DNA from: Lentisphaera profundi
Lineage (GTDB): Bacteria > Verrucomicrobiota > Lentisphaeria > Lentisphaerales > Lentisphaeraceae
NCBI RefSeq assembly: GCF_028728065.1
Contig: NZ_CP117811.1
Span: 1,798,001-1,862,000, forward strand
Direction: 5' to 3'
Length of the DNA stretch: 64,000 bases
The notes under the pieces were generated by a model. The model was given only the letters and a program-made list of their open reading frames with translations, made no database searches and had not been told where the DNA came from. How positions within the stretch are numbered: the stretch's first letter is position 1; every line of letters starts with the position of its first letter. Shown here one piece after another: positions 54,602 to 63,041 of the stretch. The position numbers and the translations under genes were made by a program.

Positions 54602-56917
54602 TTATTGCAACTCAGAAACGGGGTAAGGAGTACTTTGCTTCTTCGTTGCCATTCTAACTTTTTGAATAGTTTTTTCGGATATCGCTCCCGATTTATTACC
54701 AAAATGATTGCGAATATAAGTTGCGATCCCCGCAATATCTTTATCTTTGAACATGGGATTGGCACCTAAGCCTGGCATCGGCATCGGTGTATTATATTTC
54801 TTTTTGTTCACTGTGATAGGACCATATAAACCATGAAGCATCACTTTAATCAAGCGTTCTTGACTGCCGTTTACCCATTCACTTTTAACCAGTGGCGGTC
54901 CCATATTGGGTAAACCTTCAGCATCGGGACCATGGCAACCAAAACAATTGGCATGACCAAAAAAGAGTTCTTTACCATGATTAAATAATGCCTTATCTGC
55001 TTTTGATAATTTTGCGTAATTACTTTGGACTTTTTTCTTGCCCAATTGCGCATAAGTCGATTTCGCTTTTTTATCCTTAAGTAGTGAAGCATAAGCAGTA
55101 AAGTCTTTATAATTTGAACCGAGACCACTCATAAGTGCCTCAGTCACATACTTCTTTCCTTTAAATTTATTTGCGAGCTCCGCAACCGTTTTAAAATCAT
55201 CGCCAGCAAAGAAATCGGAACTAATCAAAAGGAGCTGTAGCGCTTCTTCATAATTGGCTTGTTTCGCAAATGCTATTAGTTCGCTACGCATTGCCTGACG
55301 ATCTGCTTCATTCATAAATTCAGCTACCGCTAAAGCATTCACTCGCACTTTCACATTATCATTTTTTAATGCAATGCGAACCACGCTTGGGCTAACTGCC
55401 CCAAGGCCTTCTAAAGTCCACAAAGCATTTATAATCAATCGTGGATCTTCACTAGTTCCAACTACCTTAACAATTGCAGGCACTGCAATTTTATCCTGTT
55501 TGAAAACAAGTTGTTGACGGGCCGTATCACGAACTAAACCACTTGGGTGTAATAAGTAAGACACTAATTGACTCGCAGATAAGCCTGATAGTTTTGCCGT
55601 TTTAGAAAGCTTATTTTGCGTACTTCGCAAACGGTATATGCGTCCACGTTCATTATTACCTTTATCCAAACCACGTGATAAGATCTGTTTACGCAAGTAG
55701 CTCGTTACAAATACTCTGTGCTGAAGTATACCGTGATAAATATCTAAAATATAAATGGATCCATCTGCGGCCGTGTAGAGATTAACGGGGCGAAAACGCT
55801 CATCAGTAGAAGCCAAGAGCTCTTGCTTATTATAAATTTCTTTGCCCGCTAATGAACCTTCTTTTTCTTGTATAAAACGAGCTGAAATTAAATTGCCTGC
55901 CGGCTCTGGCGTTAAAGCCATTCCATAATACTTTTCAGGGAATTGATCTCCACGATAAACCAAGCTACCCGAAGCAGCTGTGAAATTCTTTAATTTACCA
56001 TCGGCATGCAGCATACCTTTCATGTAGCCACGGTTAATACCGGGATTCATACGGATAGGATAAATAGCATTTCCTCCAATACGACTTACTCCCATTTTTG
56101 CTCGATAAGCTGGATTTTTTAATAATGAACCGGGTCGTAAATATTCACCCGTGACAGCTGATGAATTACCATTGTGATAAAGACGGCCATAATCATCCAT
56201 TGTCAGTCCCCATTGACCGCGGTTTTCTGTCGTGCGCTTCACTAATTTAAAAAATTGATTTTTATAGATTTCTTTTGAATTCTTAGGGAGCTTTGCCACT
56301 AAAGGCAGGGCTCTGTAAGAGCTCGATGACTTAGAGTTATAGTACCAATTATCCAATGCGAACAACATCGTATTGGGCTTATGCTCAACACTACCACCCT
56401 TGGCATAATCTTTATCGACAAGTTCACGCTTCCCTGCTTTGAGTCCCGGTAAAACTTCTACAAAAAAGAGTTGTGTATTATCAGCATACAAAATCCCTCC
56501 AGGAACAAAGGCAATTGCACGGGGAAGAGTAATATCATTTAAAAACTCAGTTCGCTTATCAACCTTGCCATCGCCATTGCTATCTTCTAAAATAACAATC
56601 TTTGATTTCGCGACTTCCTCTTCAGTACCATCAACATTAGGCATATAAGTATTCATTTCACAGATCCACATCCGCCCATCAGCATCAAAAACCATGGTAA
56701 CAGGATTAAAAACCTGAGGTTCCGAAGCCACAACTTCCAGCTCAAAACCCTCTTGAACTTTAAATGAGGCCAATGCCTTATCAATATCTAAAACCGGTGC
56801 CGCAGGAATTTTATCCGCCGCAATTGGGTCAATCATAATCTGACCTTTCCTATCTCCGGATTGTGCTAAGATACTTAGGGAACTGAATAGAAATAAGAGC
56901 GTTTTTACTTTTAGCAT
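54602..56917 (-). CDS. PVC-type membrane dehydrogenase with HEAT-like region and C-terminal cytochrome c
   Basis: A 771-aa exported protein: signal peptide at residues 1-20, a beta-propeller of the PVC dehydrogenase type (FEVVASEPQVFNPV is represented in FELEVVASEPQVFNPVTMVF, then FDADGRMWICEM), a helical HEAT-like segment at about residues 430-600, and a cytochrome c domain with one heme motif CFGCH near residue 657. Such proteins occur widely in Planctomycetes and Lentisphaerae sugar-degradation loci and are thought to oxidise a carbohydrate and pass electrons to the heme. A methionine ligand is plausible in the PMPGLG segment. The substrate is unknown. Confidence 0.85.
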   Translation of the reverse strand: MLKVKTLLFLFSSLSILAQSGDRKGQIMIDPIAADKIPAAPVLDIDKALASFKVQEGFELEVVASEPQVFNPVTMVFDADGRMWICEMNTYMPNVDGTEEEVAKSKIVILEDSNGDGKVDKRTEFLNDITLPRAIAFVPGGILYADNTQLFFVEVLPGLKAGKRELVDKDYAKGGSVEHKPNTMLFALDNWYYNSKSSSSYRALPLVAKLPKNSKEIYKNQFFKLVKRTTENRGQWGLTMDDYGRLYHNGNSSAVTGEYLRPGSLLKNPAYRAKMGVSRIGGNAIYPIRMNPGINRGYMKGMLHADGKLKNFTAASGSLVYRGDQFPEKYYGMALTPEPAGNLISARFIQEKEGSLAGKEIYNKQELLASTDERFRPVNLYTAADGSIYILDIYHGILQHRVFVTSYLRKQILSRGLDKGNNERGRIYRLRSTQNKLSKTAKLSGLSASQLVSYLLHPSGLVRDTARQQLVFKQDKIAVPAIVKVVGTSEDPRLIINALWTLEGLGAVSPSVVRIALKNDNVKVRVNALAVAEFMNEADRQAMRSELIAFAKQANYEEALQLLLISSDFFAGDDFKTVAELANKFKGKKYVTEALMSGLGSNYKDFTAYASLLKDKKAKSTYAQLGKKKVQSNYAKLSKADKALFNHGKELFFGHANCFGCHGPDAEGLPNMGPPLVKSEWVNGSQERLIKVMLHGLYGPITVNKKKYNTPMPMPGLGANPMFKDKDIAGIATYIRNHFGNKSGAISEKTIQKVRMATKKQSTPYPVSELQ

Positions 56918-56920
56918 GGA

Positions 56921-57820
56921 CTACACCGCCTTAGTTAGTGGATTGTACGGAGTTCTTTGATAACTAATGCCCTTTAGGAGCTCCATCAATTTTTTGCCAT
57001 ATTTAACGTAAACTTCGTAATTCCAATCCCAGTCAATATCACTACGTTCTTTAGCGTGAAAAACACTTGCCATATGTGGCTCGATGGAAATGCCTCCATC
57101 GTAATTGCGCGATTGTAAATCTTTCAAAATCTCTTTCACGTAACCCTGACCTTCACCAGGCAAGGTATATTTCTCTGGATTATCCCCTACTGGATTCATT
57201 GAATCTTTGATATGAATATAAGCAATATGTTCTTTAATCTGTGAGTAGAACTCCCAGCTATCCTGCCAGACATCACCACCTTTACTATAGTCTTTCATAA
57301 ATGGACTATTGCCAGTATCATAAATGAGTTGTAACCCTGGTACGCGCTCCATTAACTCGAGTGTATGCTTCCAGCTCATACCGCCATAATTCATACAATT
57401 TTCGTGAACGGGCTGAATGCCATTTTCTTTAAATAATCTGACCACTTCCGTCAAGCGTTTGAAGCGTTCTTCTTTGTATTGCTCTTCACCTTCACATCTC
57501 GCATAAGACATGATACGTATCATCTTCGTACAAAGACGATTCATACGAGGAATCGCACGCTCAACTTCTTCTAAAGTGATCGAAAAATCATCTTTAATAT
57601 TCTTTGCCCAATTGCCAATAGCGGAACCAAAGCAACTAATATAGACATCTTCTTTTTTCAGTAAATCTACTGTTTTCTCAAATTCTTCTTCACTAATATC
57701 GTGAATATTTTTACCGCCAATATTACGCGACTCGATGGCATTCCAACCAAGTTCTTTGGTCGCTTTAATTTGTGTGGCTAAATCTGCTGCAGCTTCATCT
57801 GCAAATCCGGTTAAATACAT
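56921..57820 (-). CDS. Sugar phosphate isomerase/epimerase-family TIM barrel
   Basis: A 299-aa xylose-isomerase-like TIM barrel. Metal-binding and catalytic acids are in PVHENCMNYGG (about residue 138), LIYDTGNSPF (about 168), HIKD (about 199) and SIEPHM (about 247), the pattern of Glu/Asp/His metal ligands of the family. There is no signal peptide, so it is cytoplasmic. Gene order next to a Gfo/Idh/MocA enzyme suggests they act on the same keto-sugar or inositol. Confidence 0.87.
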   Translation of the reverse strand: MYLTGFADEAAADLATQIKATKELGWNAIESRNIGGKNIHDISEEEFEKTVDLLKKEDVYISCFGSAIGNWAKNIKDDFSITLEEVERAIPRMNRLCTKMIRIMSYARCEGEEQYKEERFKRLTEVVRLFKENGIQPVHENCMNYGGMSWKHTLELMERVPGLQLIYDTGNSPFMKDYSKGGDVWQDSWEFYSQIKEHIAYIHIKDSMNPVGDNPEKYTLPGEGQGYVKEILKDLQSRNYDGGISIEPHMASVFHAKERSDIDWDWNYEVYVKYGKKLMELLKGISYQRTPYNPLTKAV

Positions 57821-57830
57821 AGCTTGCTCC

Positions 57831-58928
57831 TTATTTAAAACGTCTTAATTCGGGGGCTTTCTCGAGCGGCAGAGTCACTTTAGTCCCGCCATTGAGTGCC
57901 GATTGATAAATAGCTTGAATCAGTTCAACCGATTTACGGCCTTCATAGGCATCTGCTGGAACTTTGCGTCCTTCGCGAATGGCCTCTAATACTTCTTCAA
58001 AATTGCGCTGATGCCAAGAGAAATCGATCGCAGAAGGATCGGCGGCACCCGCGGCACCTGCATCGGGATCAAAGCCAAATTCTTCCATGAATTTTTTGTC
58101 TTCATCTTCTTCTTGACGAAATTCCCAATGAGTAAATTTATCATCTTTCAGAAAAGCAGATCCATTGACGCCACAAATGTTAACTTCGGCGGCATGGCCT
58201 TCTTCAGAGAAACAAGAAGTCGATCCTTGGATAATGCCTTTCGCACCATTTTTAAAATTGAGGATCGCAACTGCGGTATCTTCCACTTCGATATTTTCAT
58301 GAGTGAGACAATCCGCAAAAGCACAAACTGAATCGACGTCACCTGCTACATTGAGTAAAAGATCAATGGTATGGATAGATTGATTCATCAAGGCTCCACC
58401 ACCATCCAAGTCCCACGTTCCACGCCAGGCACCAGAATCGTAATATTCCTGTGTTCTATACCATTTGGTCACTGCCTCAACTAAAGTAAGTTGACCAAAG
58501 CGTCCAGATTCCACCGCTTCTTTAAGCTTTATGGTTCCGCCATTAAAGCGACGGGGCAAGATGCTGGCTAATTGCACATTATTTTCTTCTGCGGCTTTTA
58601 TCATCGCATCAATCTTATCAATGCTGACATCAGCAGGCTTTTCAACGAGAACATGCTTCCCTGCTTTTGCTGCGGCAATGGCTGGCTCCATGTGCGCTCC
58701 ACTAGGAGTACAGATAGTAACAACGTCCACTGCGGGATTCGCAAGCATTTTATCTAAATCCGAATAAGCGCTGCATCCATAAGTTTCTGCAAATTGCTCT
58801 CCTCGTTCGGGGCTACGCTCAAAACAGGCCACTAATTTAGCGCCTTCCATTGCTGCAAATGCTTTTGCATGAAAGTTGGCAATCATACCACAGCCAATAA
58901 TTCCAATTCCAAATACTTTTTTACTCAT
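57831..58928 (-). CDS. Gfo/Idh/MocA-family NAD(P)-dependent oxidoreductase
   Basis: A 365-aa dehydrogenase. The Rossmann motif is GIIGCGMIANFHAKA at residues 8-22, the catalytic lysine is in EKPAD (about residue 96), and the substrate domain has the typical GGGALMNQSIHTIDLLL with a histidine near residue 183. Members oxidise or reduce secondary hydroxyls of sugars and cyclitols. It is cytoplasmic, 10 bp upstream of the TIM-barrel gene and 8 bp downstream of the sulfatase gene. Confidence 0.9.
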   Translation of the reverse strand: MSKKVFGIGIIGCGMIANFHAKAFAAMEGAKLVACFERSPERGEQFAETYGCSAYSDLDKMLANPAVDVVTICTPSGAHMEPAIAAAKAGKHVLVEKPADVSIDKIDAMIKAAEENNVQLASILPRRFNGGTIKLKEAVESGRFGQLTLVEAVTKWYRTQEYYDSGAWRGTWDLDGGGALMNQSIHTIDLLLNVAGDVDSVCAFADCLTHENIEVEDTAVAILNFKNGAKGIIQGSTSCFSEEGHAAEVNICGVNGSAFLKDDKFTHWEFRQEEDEDKKFMEEFGFDPDAGAAGAADPSAIDFSWHQRNFEEVLEAIREGRKVPADAYEGRKSVELIQAIYQSALNGGTKVTLPLEKAPELRRFK

Positions 58929-58936
58929 AAGTTTAC

Positions 58937-60349
58937 CTAAATTTTCTTGTTAATCTTTTTTAAAAGTTCTGAAACCACTTCGGGATTTTCTCTTGCCACA
59001 TTGCGGATCTCATCTGGATCATTGCGATGATCATAGAGTTCAATATTTTTATTTTCACCACTCTTTTCTTGCGTCACAATGAGGCGATAATTTTTTGTCC
59101 GTACTGACTTGGCATTCTTCCAAAAAGAAAAGGCGGAATCTCGGCCACGGGTATCAACTGAAAATAAAATGGGCCCGAGATCCTGCCCAGAGAGTTTCTT
59201 TTGTGTTTTTGTGAATGATGTTTGGCAAAGTTCTTTGAGCGTTGGGAAAATATCAACCGTTTCCACCACTGCACTACATTTCCTAGCTTCTGTCCCAGGA
59301 ACTTTAATCATTAGCGGTGAAGCCAAGGCTTGTTCATGTAAATTGTGCTTGCCCCACATTTGGTGATCACCCAAATGCCAACCATGATCTGACCATAAAA
59401 CCACTACCGTATTTTGATCTAAATTGAGTTCTTTAAGTTTATCCATCACTCGACCAATTTGAGCATCTACATAAGAAATGCAGGCATAATAAGCGCGGCG
59501 ATGCTTGAGTTGTTCTTTTTCACTTAGAGGCTTTGTTTTATCCCCTTGGTATTTATAAAACTCTCCACTTCCGTGCCAATAAGCCGTATAACCTTTCTTA
59601 TTATGCTTTGCAAGTTTGATATCAACACCTTCATACATGTCCCAATACTTCTTCGGCGCCACAAAGGGCAAATGAGGTTTATAAAAACCTAGCGAGAGAA
59701 AAAAACGTTTATCCTTAAGCTCATCAAGTTGACGTAAAGCTTCATCAGTATTCATTCCATCAGGAAGCTCATTATCGGCGACATCTTCAAATTCCATGCG
59801 GGGTTTGTAGCCCGAACCATCTTCACGATGTTTGCCATTGGCATAAGCAAAGAAACATCCCCATGCACGCTTCCATTCTCCAAAAGGAGTCTTTTTCCAA
59901 TCCCAAGCAAAGGGAACTTCATCGTCGCCTTTACCTTTCCCATTATAACTGAAATTCCTGCCATCGGCCGTATGCGAAACTTTTCCAATAACTGAAGTCA
60001 CATATCCACTACGACGAAAGAGTTCGGGTAAGCTTTGTGCGCCCTCTTGCTGAACTTTGTTTAACTGCTTAAAGGCACCATTCCCCATACTTGCTTTCGT
60101 CGTGGGATACTGGCCTGTAAGCAAGGCATAACGAGATGCTCCGCAAGTTGGAATCTGAACATAATGATGATCAAACATCACCGACTCAGAAGCTAAGCGA
60201 TCAAAGTTAGGGCTGATAACTTCCTCAACTCCGTAGCAGCCTAATTCATTGCGTAAATCATCCACACAAATCATCACGACATTATACTTGTTTTCAGCAC
60301 TAATATTTGCGATCAATGCAAAAAGAAACAATAAGAACTTTTTATTCAT
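58937..60349 (-). CDS. Formylglycine-dependent sulfatase, iduronate-2-sulfatase-like
   Basis: A 470-aa exported sulfatase. A signal peptide occupies residues 1-19. Metal-binding VDDLRNELGCYG is near residue 30. The modified cysteine motif reads CGASR inside PTCGASRYALLTGQYP (about residue 70), the C-x-[AP]-S-R form converted to formylglycine by a maturase encoded elsewhere. The middle has LWSDHGWHLGDH, also characteristic. It removes sulfate from sugars in the periplasm or outside. GAGGT precedes the ATG, and the start codon overlaps the small membrane-protein gene upstream. Confidence 0.93.
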   Translation of the reverse strand: MNKKFLLFLFALIANISAENKYNVVMICVDDLRNELGCYGVEEVISPNFDRLASESVMFDHHYVQIPTCGASRYALLTGQYPTTKASMGNGAFKQLNKVQQEGAQSLPELFRRSGYVTSVIGKVSHTADGRNFSYNGKGKGDDEVPFAWDWKKTPFGEWKRAWGCFFAYANGKHREDGSGYKPRMEFEDVADNELPDGMNTDEALRQLDELKDKRFFLSLGFYKPHLPFVAPKKYWDMYEGVDIKLAKHNKKGYTAYWHGSGEFYKYQGDKTKPLSEKEQLKHRRAYYACISYVDAQIGRVMDKLKELNLDQNTVVVLWSDHGWHLGDHQMWGKHNLHEQALASPLMIKVPGTEARKCSAVVETVDIFPTLKELCQTSFTKTQKKLSGQDLGPILFSVDTRGRDSAFSFWKNAKSVRTKNYRLIVTQEKSGENKNIELYDHRNDPDEIRNVARENPEVVSELLKKINKKI

Positions 60350-60467
60350 TTGTACCTCGAAAATATTTTATACTCACTAGAAGTAAAACTCCTAGCACTA
60401 AGATTGAAGTCTCTGCAACTTCTTGAAAATGGAAGTGCAGAGCGTGAGCGACAATAAAGCTACTCAC
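60342..60467 (-). CDS. Unannotated 41-aa single-pass membrane protein
   Basis: A small open frame that precisely bridges the gap between the Nramp-like and sulfatase genes. GTG at 60467 overlaps the end of the transporter gene, with GGGAG 9 bases upstream, and the TAA at 60342 lies past the sulfatase ATG, so it is coupled on both sides. The product has an N-terminal His-rich part (SSFIVAHALHFHFQEVAE) and one membrane helix (TSILVLGVLLLVSIKYF) ending in basic residues. I do not recognise it. It could be a small subunit or regulator of the transporter; a chance open frame cannot be excluded. Confidence 0.5.
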   Translation of the reverse strand: MSSFIVAHALHFHFQEVAETSILVLGVLLLVSIKYFRGTNE

Positions 60468-62154
60468 TAGTGCCTGCTCCCTTTGCCAAAGCTTCTTTTT
60501 TATGCTTATTCATGATGTAAATCTGACCAATAATGACCAAGATAATAAATATAATGAGAAAATACTTACCAAAGGCAATACTCGTATCTCCCACAGTCAT
60601 TGTTTTGTTCCATGCCGTATGACCCGCGGCCACACCGGTAATCACTAAAGAAAGCCCTGTAAGTACATTCCAGATAACTCGTTTATTACCCTTAGGTATA
60701 TTTTCGCCAAGGACTTTTTTGGAATTCATCATCATAAAGAAGGCTAAAAACGCCACCGGTAACAATATGTAACCAAAAGTCGAAGTGATAATTGCTAGGT
60801 AAGTACCTGAGCCCGTCCCCCAGATAAATGGCCATAAAACGCCCGTCGTTGCCAAGAGCGTTCCGCGTTTATGCGCCTTGCCACCATGTTCAAAACCAAA
60901 CATTTCACAGACCACAAAACCACTAATCAACATCAACATTGATATTGTAGATAAAGCCATTGCCAATACCCCGAAGCCAAAAATTATATGTGCCATCTTA
61001 GGCCCTACAGCAACTTCCAAAGCTTTAGGGAATTCTTTGGTATCACGTTTCACAAGCATACTGGCCAATAAGATTTCATCATTATCAATCTCAGTTTTTA
61101 CAAGCTTAGTTCTCTTCTCGAGAGCAGCTTGGATTTTGGGCGCTTGTTTGTGACCTTCTACAATTTGAACAATTCCATCTTTCTGTAGCGTCAGCCCCTC
61201 AAAAGGTTTCGCATGAAAAGTCACAGCGGCAGCAATCGCCACACAGGAAGTCGCTAGTACATAAGGAATCACCATACCAGTAGATAAATCAAAAATCGCT
61301 AAGCCACGATGCTTCTTGCCCCAACCCTTATTTAGCATTGAGAAAGGAAGTAAAAAAGTCATATTAATCCCTACGGCAGTCGCTGCAGCAGACACCATAA
61401 TATCGCGCTGAGTTTGAACTACATTCTGAGTCCAAAAGGCACGGGCTGCGGGGTCAGCAATCTGATTAATGACCGCTTGGATCTCGCTAGCTGGCTTAAA
61501 AAGCTTATTAAAATTGGGAATAAAACCTTTGAGAATCTCCCCAAAACCAACATTGCCCGCTGCAATCAATTTGCCCGCAACAATCATAAAACAAAGAACG
61601 ATGGCCGCGACAGTTATCTTAAGTAAGTTCTCATAGATTTTCATGCCCTTGCCCTGCTTGCCATAACACATGGTAATAAAAGCTGAGAAGGCAAAGATGA
61701 TCGCTGTGATAATCAACTTTGTTGTCATGCTTTCCGGATTGGGAATGGAAGGGAATAAATTTTGTGTCATGGCTGAATAAGCCAATGAATATTGGGGTAA
61801 AACCCAAATCATATTCGCCATCAAAGAGGCCAATAACCAACCCCAAGCCAAGACCGGATTGATATTATCTTTCATTGATTTAAAAGGTGATTTCTCTGTA
61901 CTCAAGGTAACGTAAGAAATTGCGGAAAGCATAATAACTCCCATGGCCATCGCAACTAACTGCACCCATAGGAATTCAACCCCACCAATAACTCCTAAAA
62001 ACAAGGCACTTGCAAGTGATCCACCACCCAAAGTAATCGCTGACTGCAACCACCCTGGGCCCGATAACTTCATGTATGTCTTAACTACTGCACCAGTACC
62101 AGCTGCATGAGCGTCATCCAACATTTGTACTTCTTTCGAGACTTTATCACTCAT
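60460..62154 (-). CDS. Nramp-like multi-pass transporter, atypical
   Basis: A 564-aa membrane protein with about eleven hydrophobic segments, recognised by SGPGWLQSAITLGGGSLASA (residues 31-50) and the overall Nramp layout. The metal-binding DPGN of helix 1 in true Nramps is replaced by LGGGS, and the MPH of helix 6 is not evident, so divalent-metal transport is doubtful. Long hydrophilic loops lie near residues 200-245 and 315-375. Its place between DUF1080 and sulfatase genes suggests a sugar or related solute. The start overlaps the preceding stop in TAATG. Confidence 0.7.
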   Translation of the reverse strand: MSDKVSKEVQMLDDAHAAGTGAVVKTYMKLSGPGWLQSAITLGGGSLASALFLGVIGGVEFLWVQLVAMAMGVIMLSAISYVTLSTEKSPFKSMKDNINPVLAWGWLLASLMANMIWVLPQYSLAYSAMTQNLFPSIPNPESMTTKLIITAIIFAFSAFITMCYGKQGKGMKIYENLLKITVAAIVLCFMIVAGKLIAAGNVGFGEILKGFIPNFNKLFKPASEIQAVINQIADPAARAFWTQNVVQTQRDIMVSAAATAVGINMTFLLPFSMLNKGWGKKHRGLAIFDLSTGMVIPYVLATSCVAIAAAVTFHAKPFEGLTLQKDGIVQIVEGHKQAPKIQAALEKRTKLVKTEIDNDEILLASMLVKRDTKEFPKALEVAVGPKMAHIIFGFGVLAMALSTISMLMLISGFVVCEMFGFEHGGKAHKRGTLLATTGVLWPFIWGTGSGTYLAIITSTFGYILLPVAFLAFFMMMNSKKVLGENIPKGNKRVIWNVLTGLSLVITGVAAGHTAWNKTMTVGDTSIAFGKYFLIIFIILVIIGQIYIMNKHKKEALAKGAGTSE

Positions 62155-62855
62155 TATTTAGCGAGCTCCAATTCTTGAATTGTGATATTGCGAAACTTGA
62201 TGATATTATCAGTTTTGCCCGTCTTCGCGAATTTCTTACTGCCATGATGTTGAATGGCAATATGACCTTCAGAGGATTTAGTATCAATCACATGAGTCAT
62301 CAGAGATCCATTTAGGAAAATCTTAATTTCAGGACCACGGCATTCAACGCGATATTTATTCCATTCCAAATGCTTATAAACTTTTTTCTTGGCTTCCGAC
62401 CAAACGGGTTCTTTGCTTTCTTTGAAATCTTCATCACGATCAGAACGCTTAGCATGCAAGGGATATAACCACCCTCTTCTTCCTTGATCATATAAACCAC
62501 CACTCCAAGCACGCTCACTAGGATCGACTTCTGCTTGATAACCAATGATAGATTTACTCTTCCCCTCTTTGACTTGCCCACGAAAAATCACACCTGAATT
62601 CGAATACTCTTCGACATCGGGCATCTTGACTTCGTACTCAAGAATAAAATCTGTATAACGCTTCTTGGTGGCAAAAAAGAAATTCTTTTTTGACGTAAGC
62701 TCTACCACTCCATCTTTTAATTCATACTGACCATCATTATATACATTGAGCGTATCCTTGAACTCAGGATCATTGTATAAGGATTGCTGCTCAGAACTAC
62801 TTACACAGGAGACTGCTAATGAGAACAGTGCGAGAAGTGATATTTTTACATTCAT
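62154..62855 (-). CDS. DUF1080 (3-keto-disaccharide hydrolase-like) lipoprotein
   Basis: A 233-aa concanavalin-like protein. The N terminus is a lipoprotein signal (LALFSLAVSC, cysteine near residue 17). The body has the family segments EYEVKMPDVEEYSNSGVIFR, YQAEVDPSE, WNKYRVECRGPEIKIFLNG and GHIAIQHHGS (quoted in parts). DUF1080 members include enzymes that cleave 3-keto-glycosides. It is the first gene of the catabolic operon and therefore nearest to the TTTGATCAAA sites. Confidence 0.88.
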   Translation of the reverse strand: MNVKISLLALFSLAVSCVSSSEQQSLYNDPEFKDTLNVYNDGQYELKDGVVELTSKKNFFFATKKRYTDFILEYEVKMPDVEEYSNSGVIFRGQVKEGKSKSIIGYQAEVDPSERAWSGGLYDQGRRGWLYPLHAKRSDRDEDFKESKEPVWSEAKKKVYKHLEWNKYRVECRGPEIKIFLNGSLMTHVIDTKSSEGHIAIQHHGSKKFAKTGKTDNIIKFRNITIQELELAK

Positions 62856-62888
62856 AATATTTGCCTATTTTTAATTGATTTTATTGAA

Positions 62889-62974
62889 TTTGATCAAAAA
62901 ATACATGCTCAAGAAGACTAAGACAATTAAAAAGACCCTTTGATCAAATGTTTTATTTGCCTAATTTGATTAAA
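62889..62974. promoter_or_regulatory. Three TTTGATCAAA-type operators in the divergent promoter region
   Basis: TTTGATCAAA, a perfect 10-bp palindrome, occurs at 62889-62898 and 62939-62948, and TTTGATTAAA at 62965-62974. The first and third are embedded in a longer direct repeat of 17 bp with one difference. They lie between the DUF1080 operon and the XylR-like gene, the usual site for binding by such a regulator. Confidence 0.65.
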
Positions 62975-63041
62975 AAATAGGACCGACTTGCAAAAAAAAG
63001 TATTTATTGCTATATTTTGCATAAACTTCTGGATACTTATA

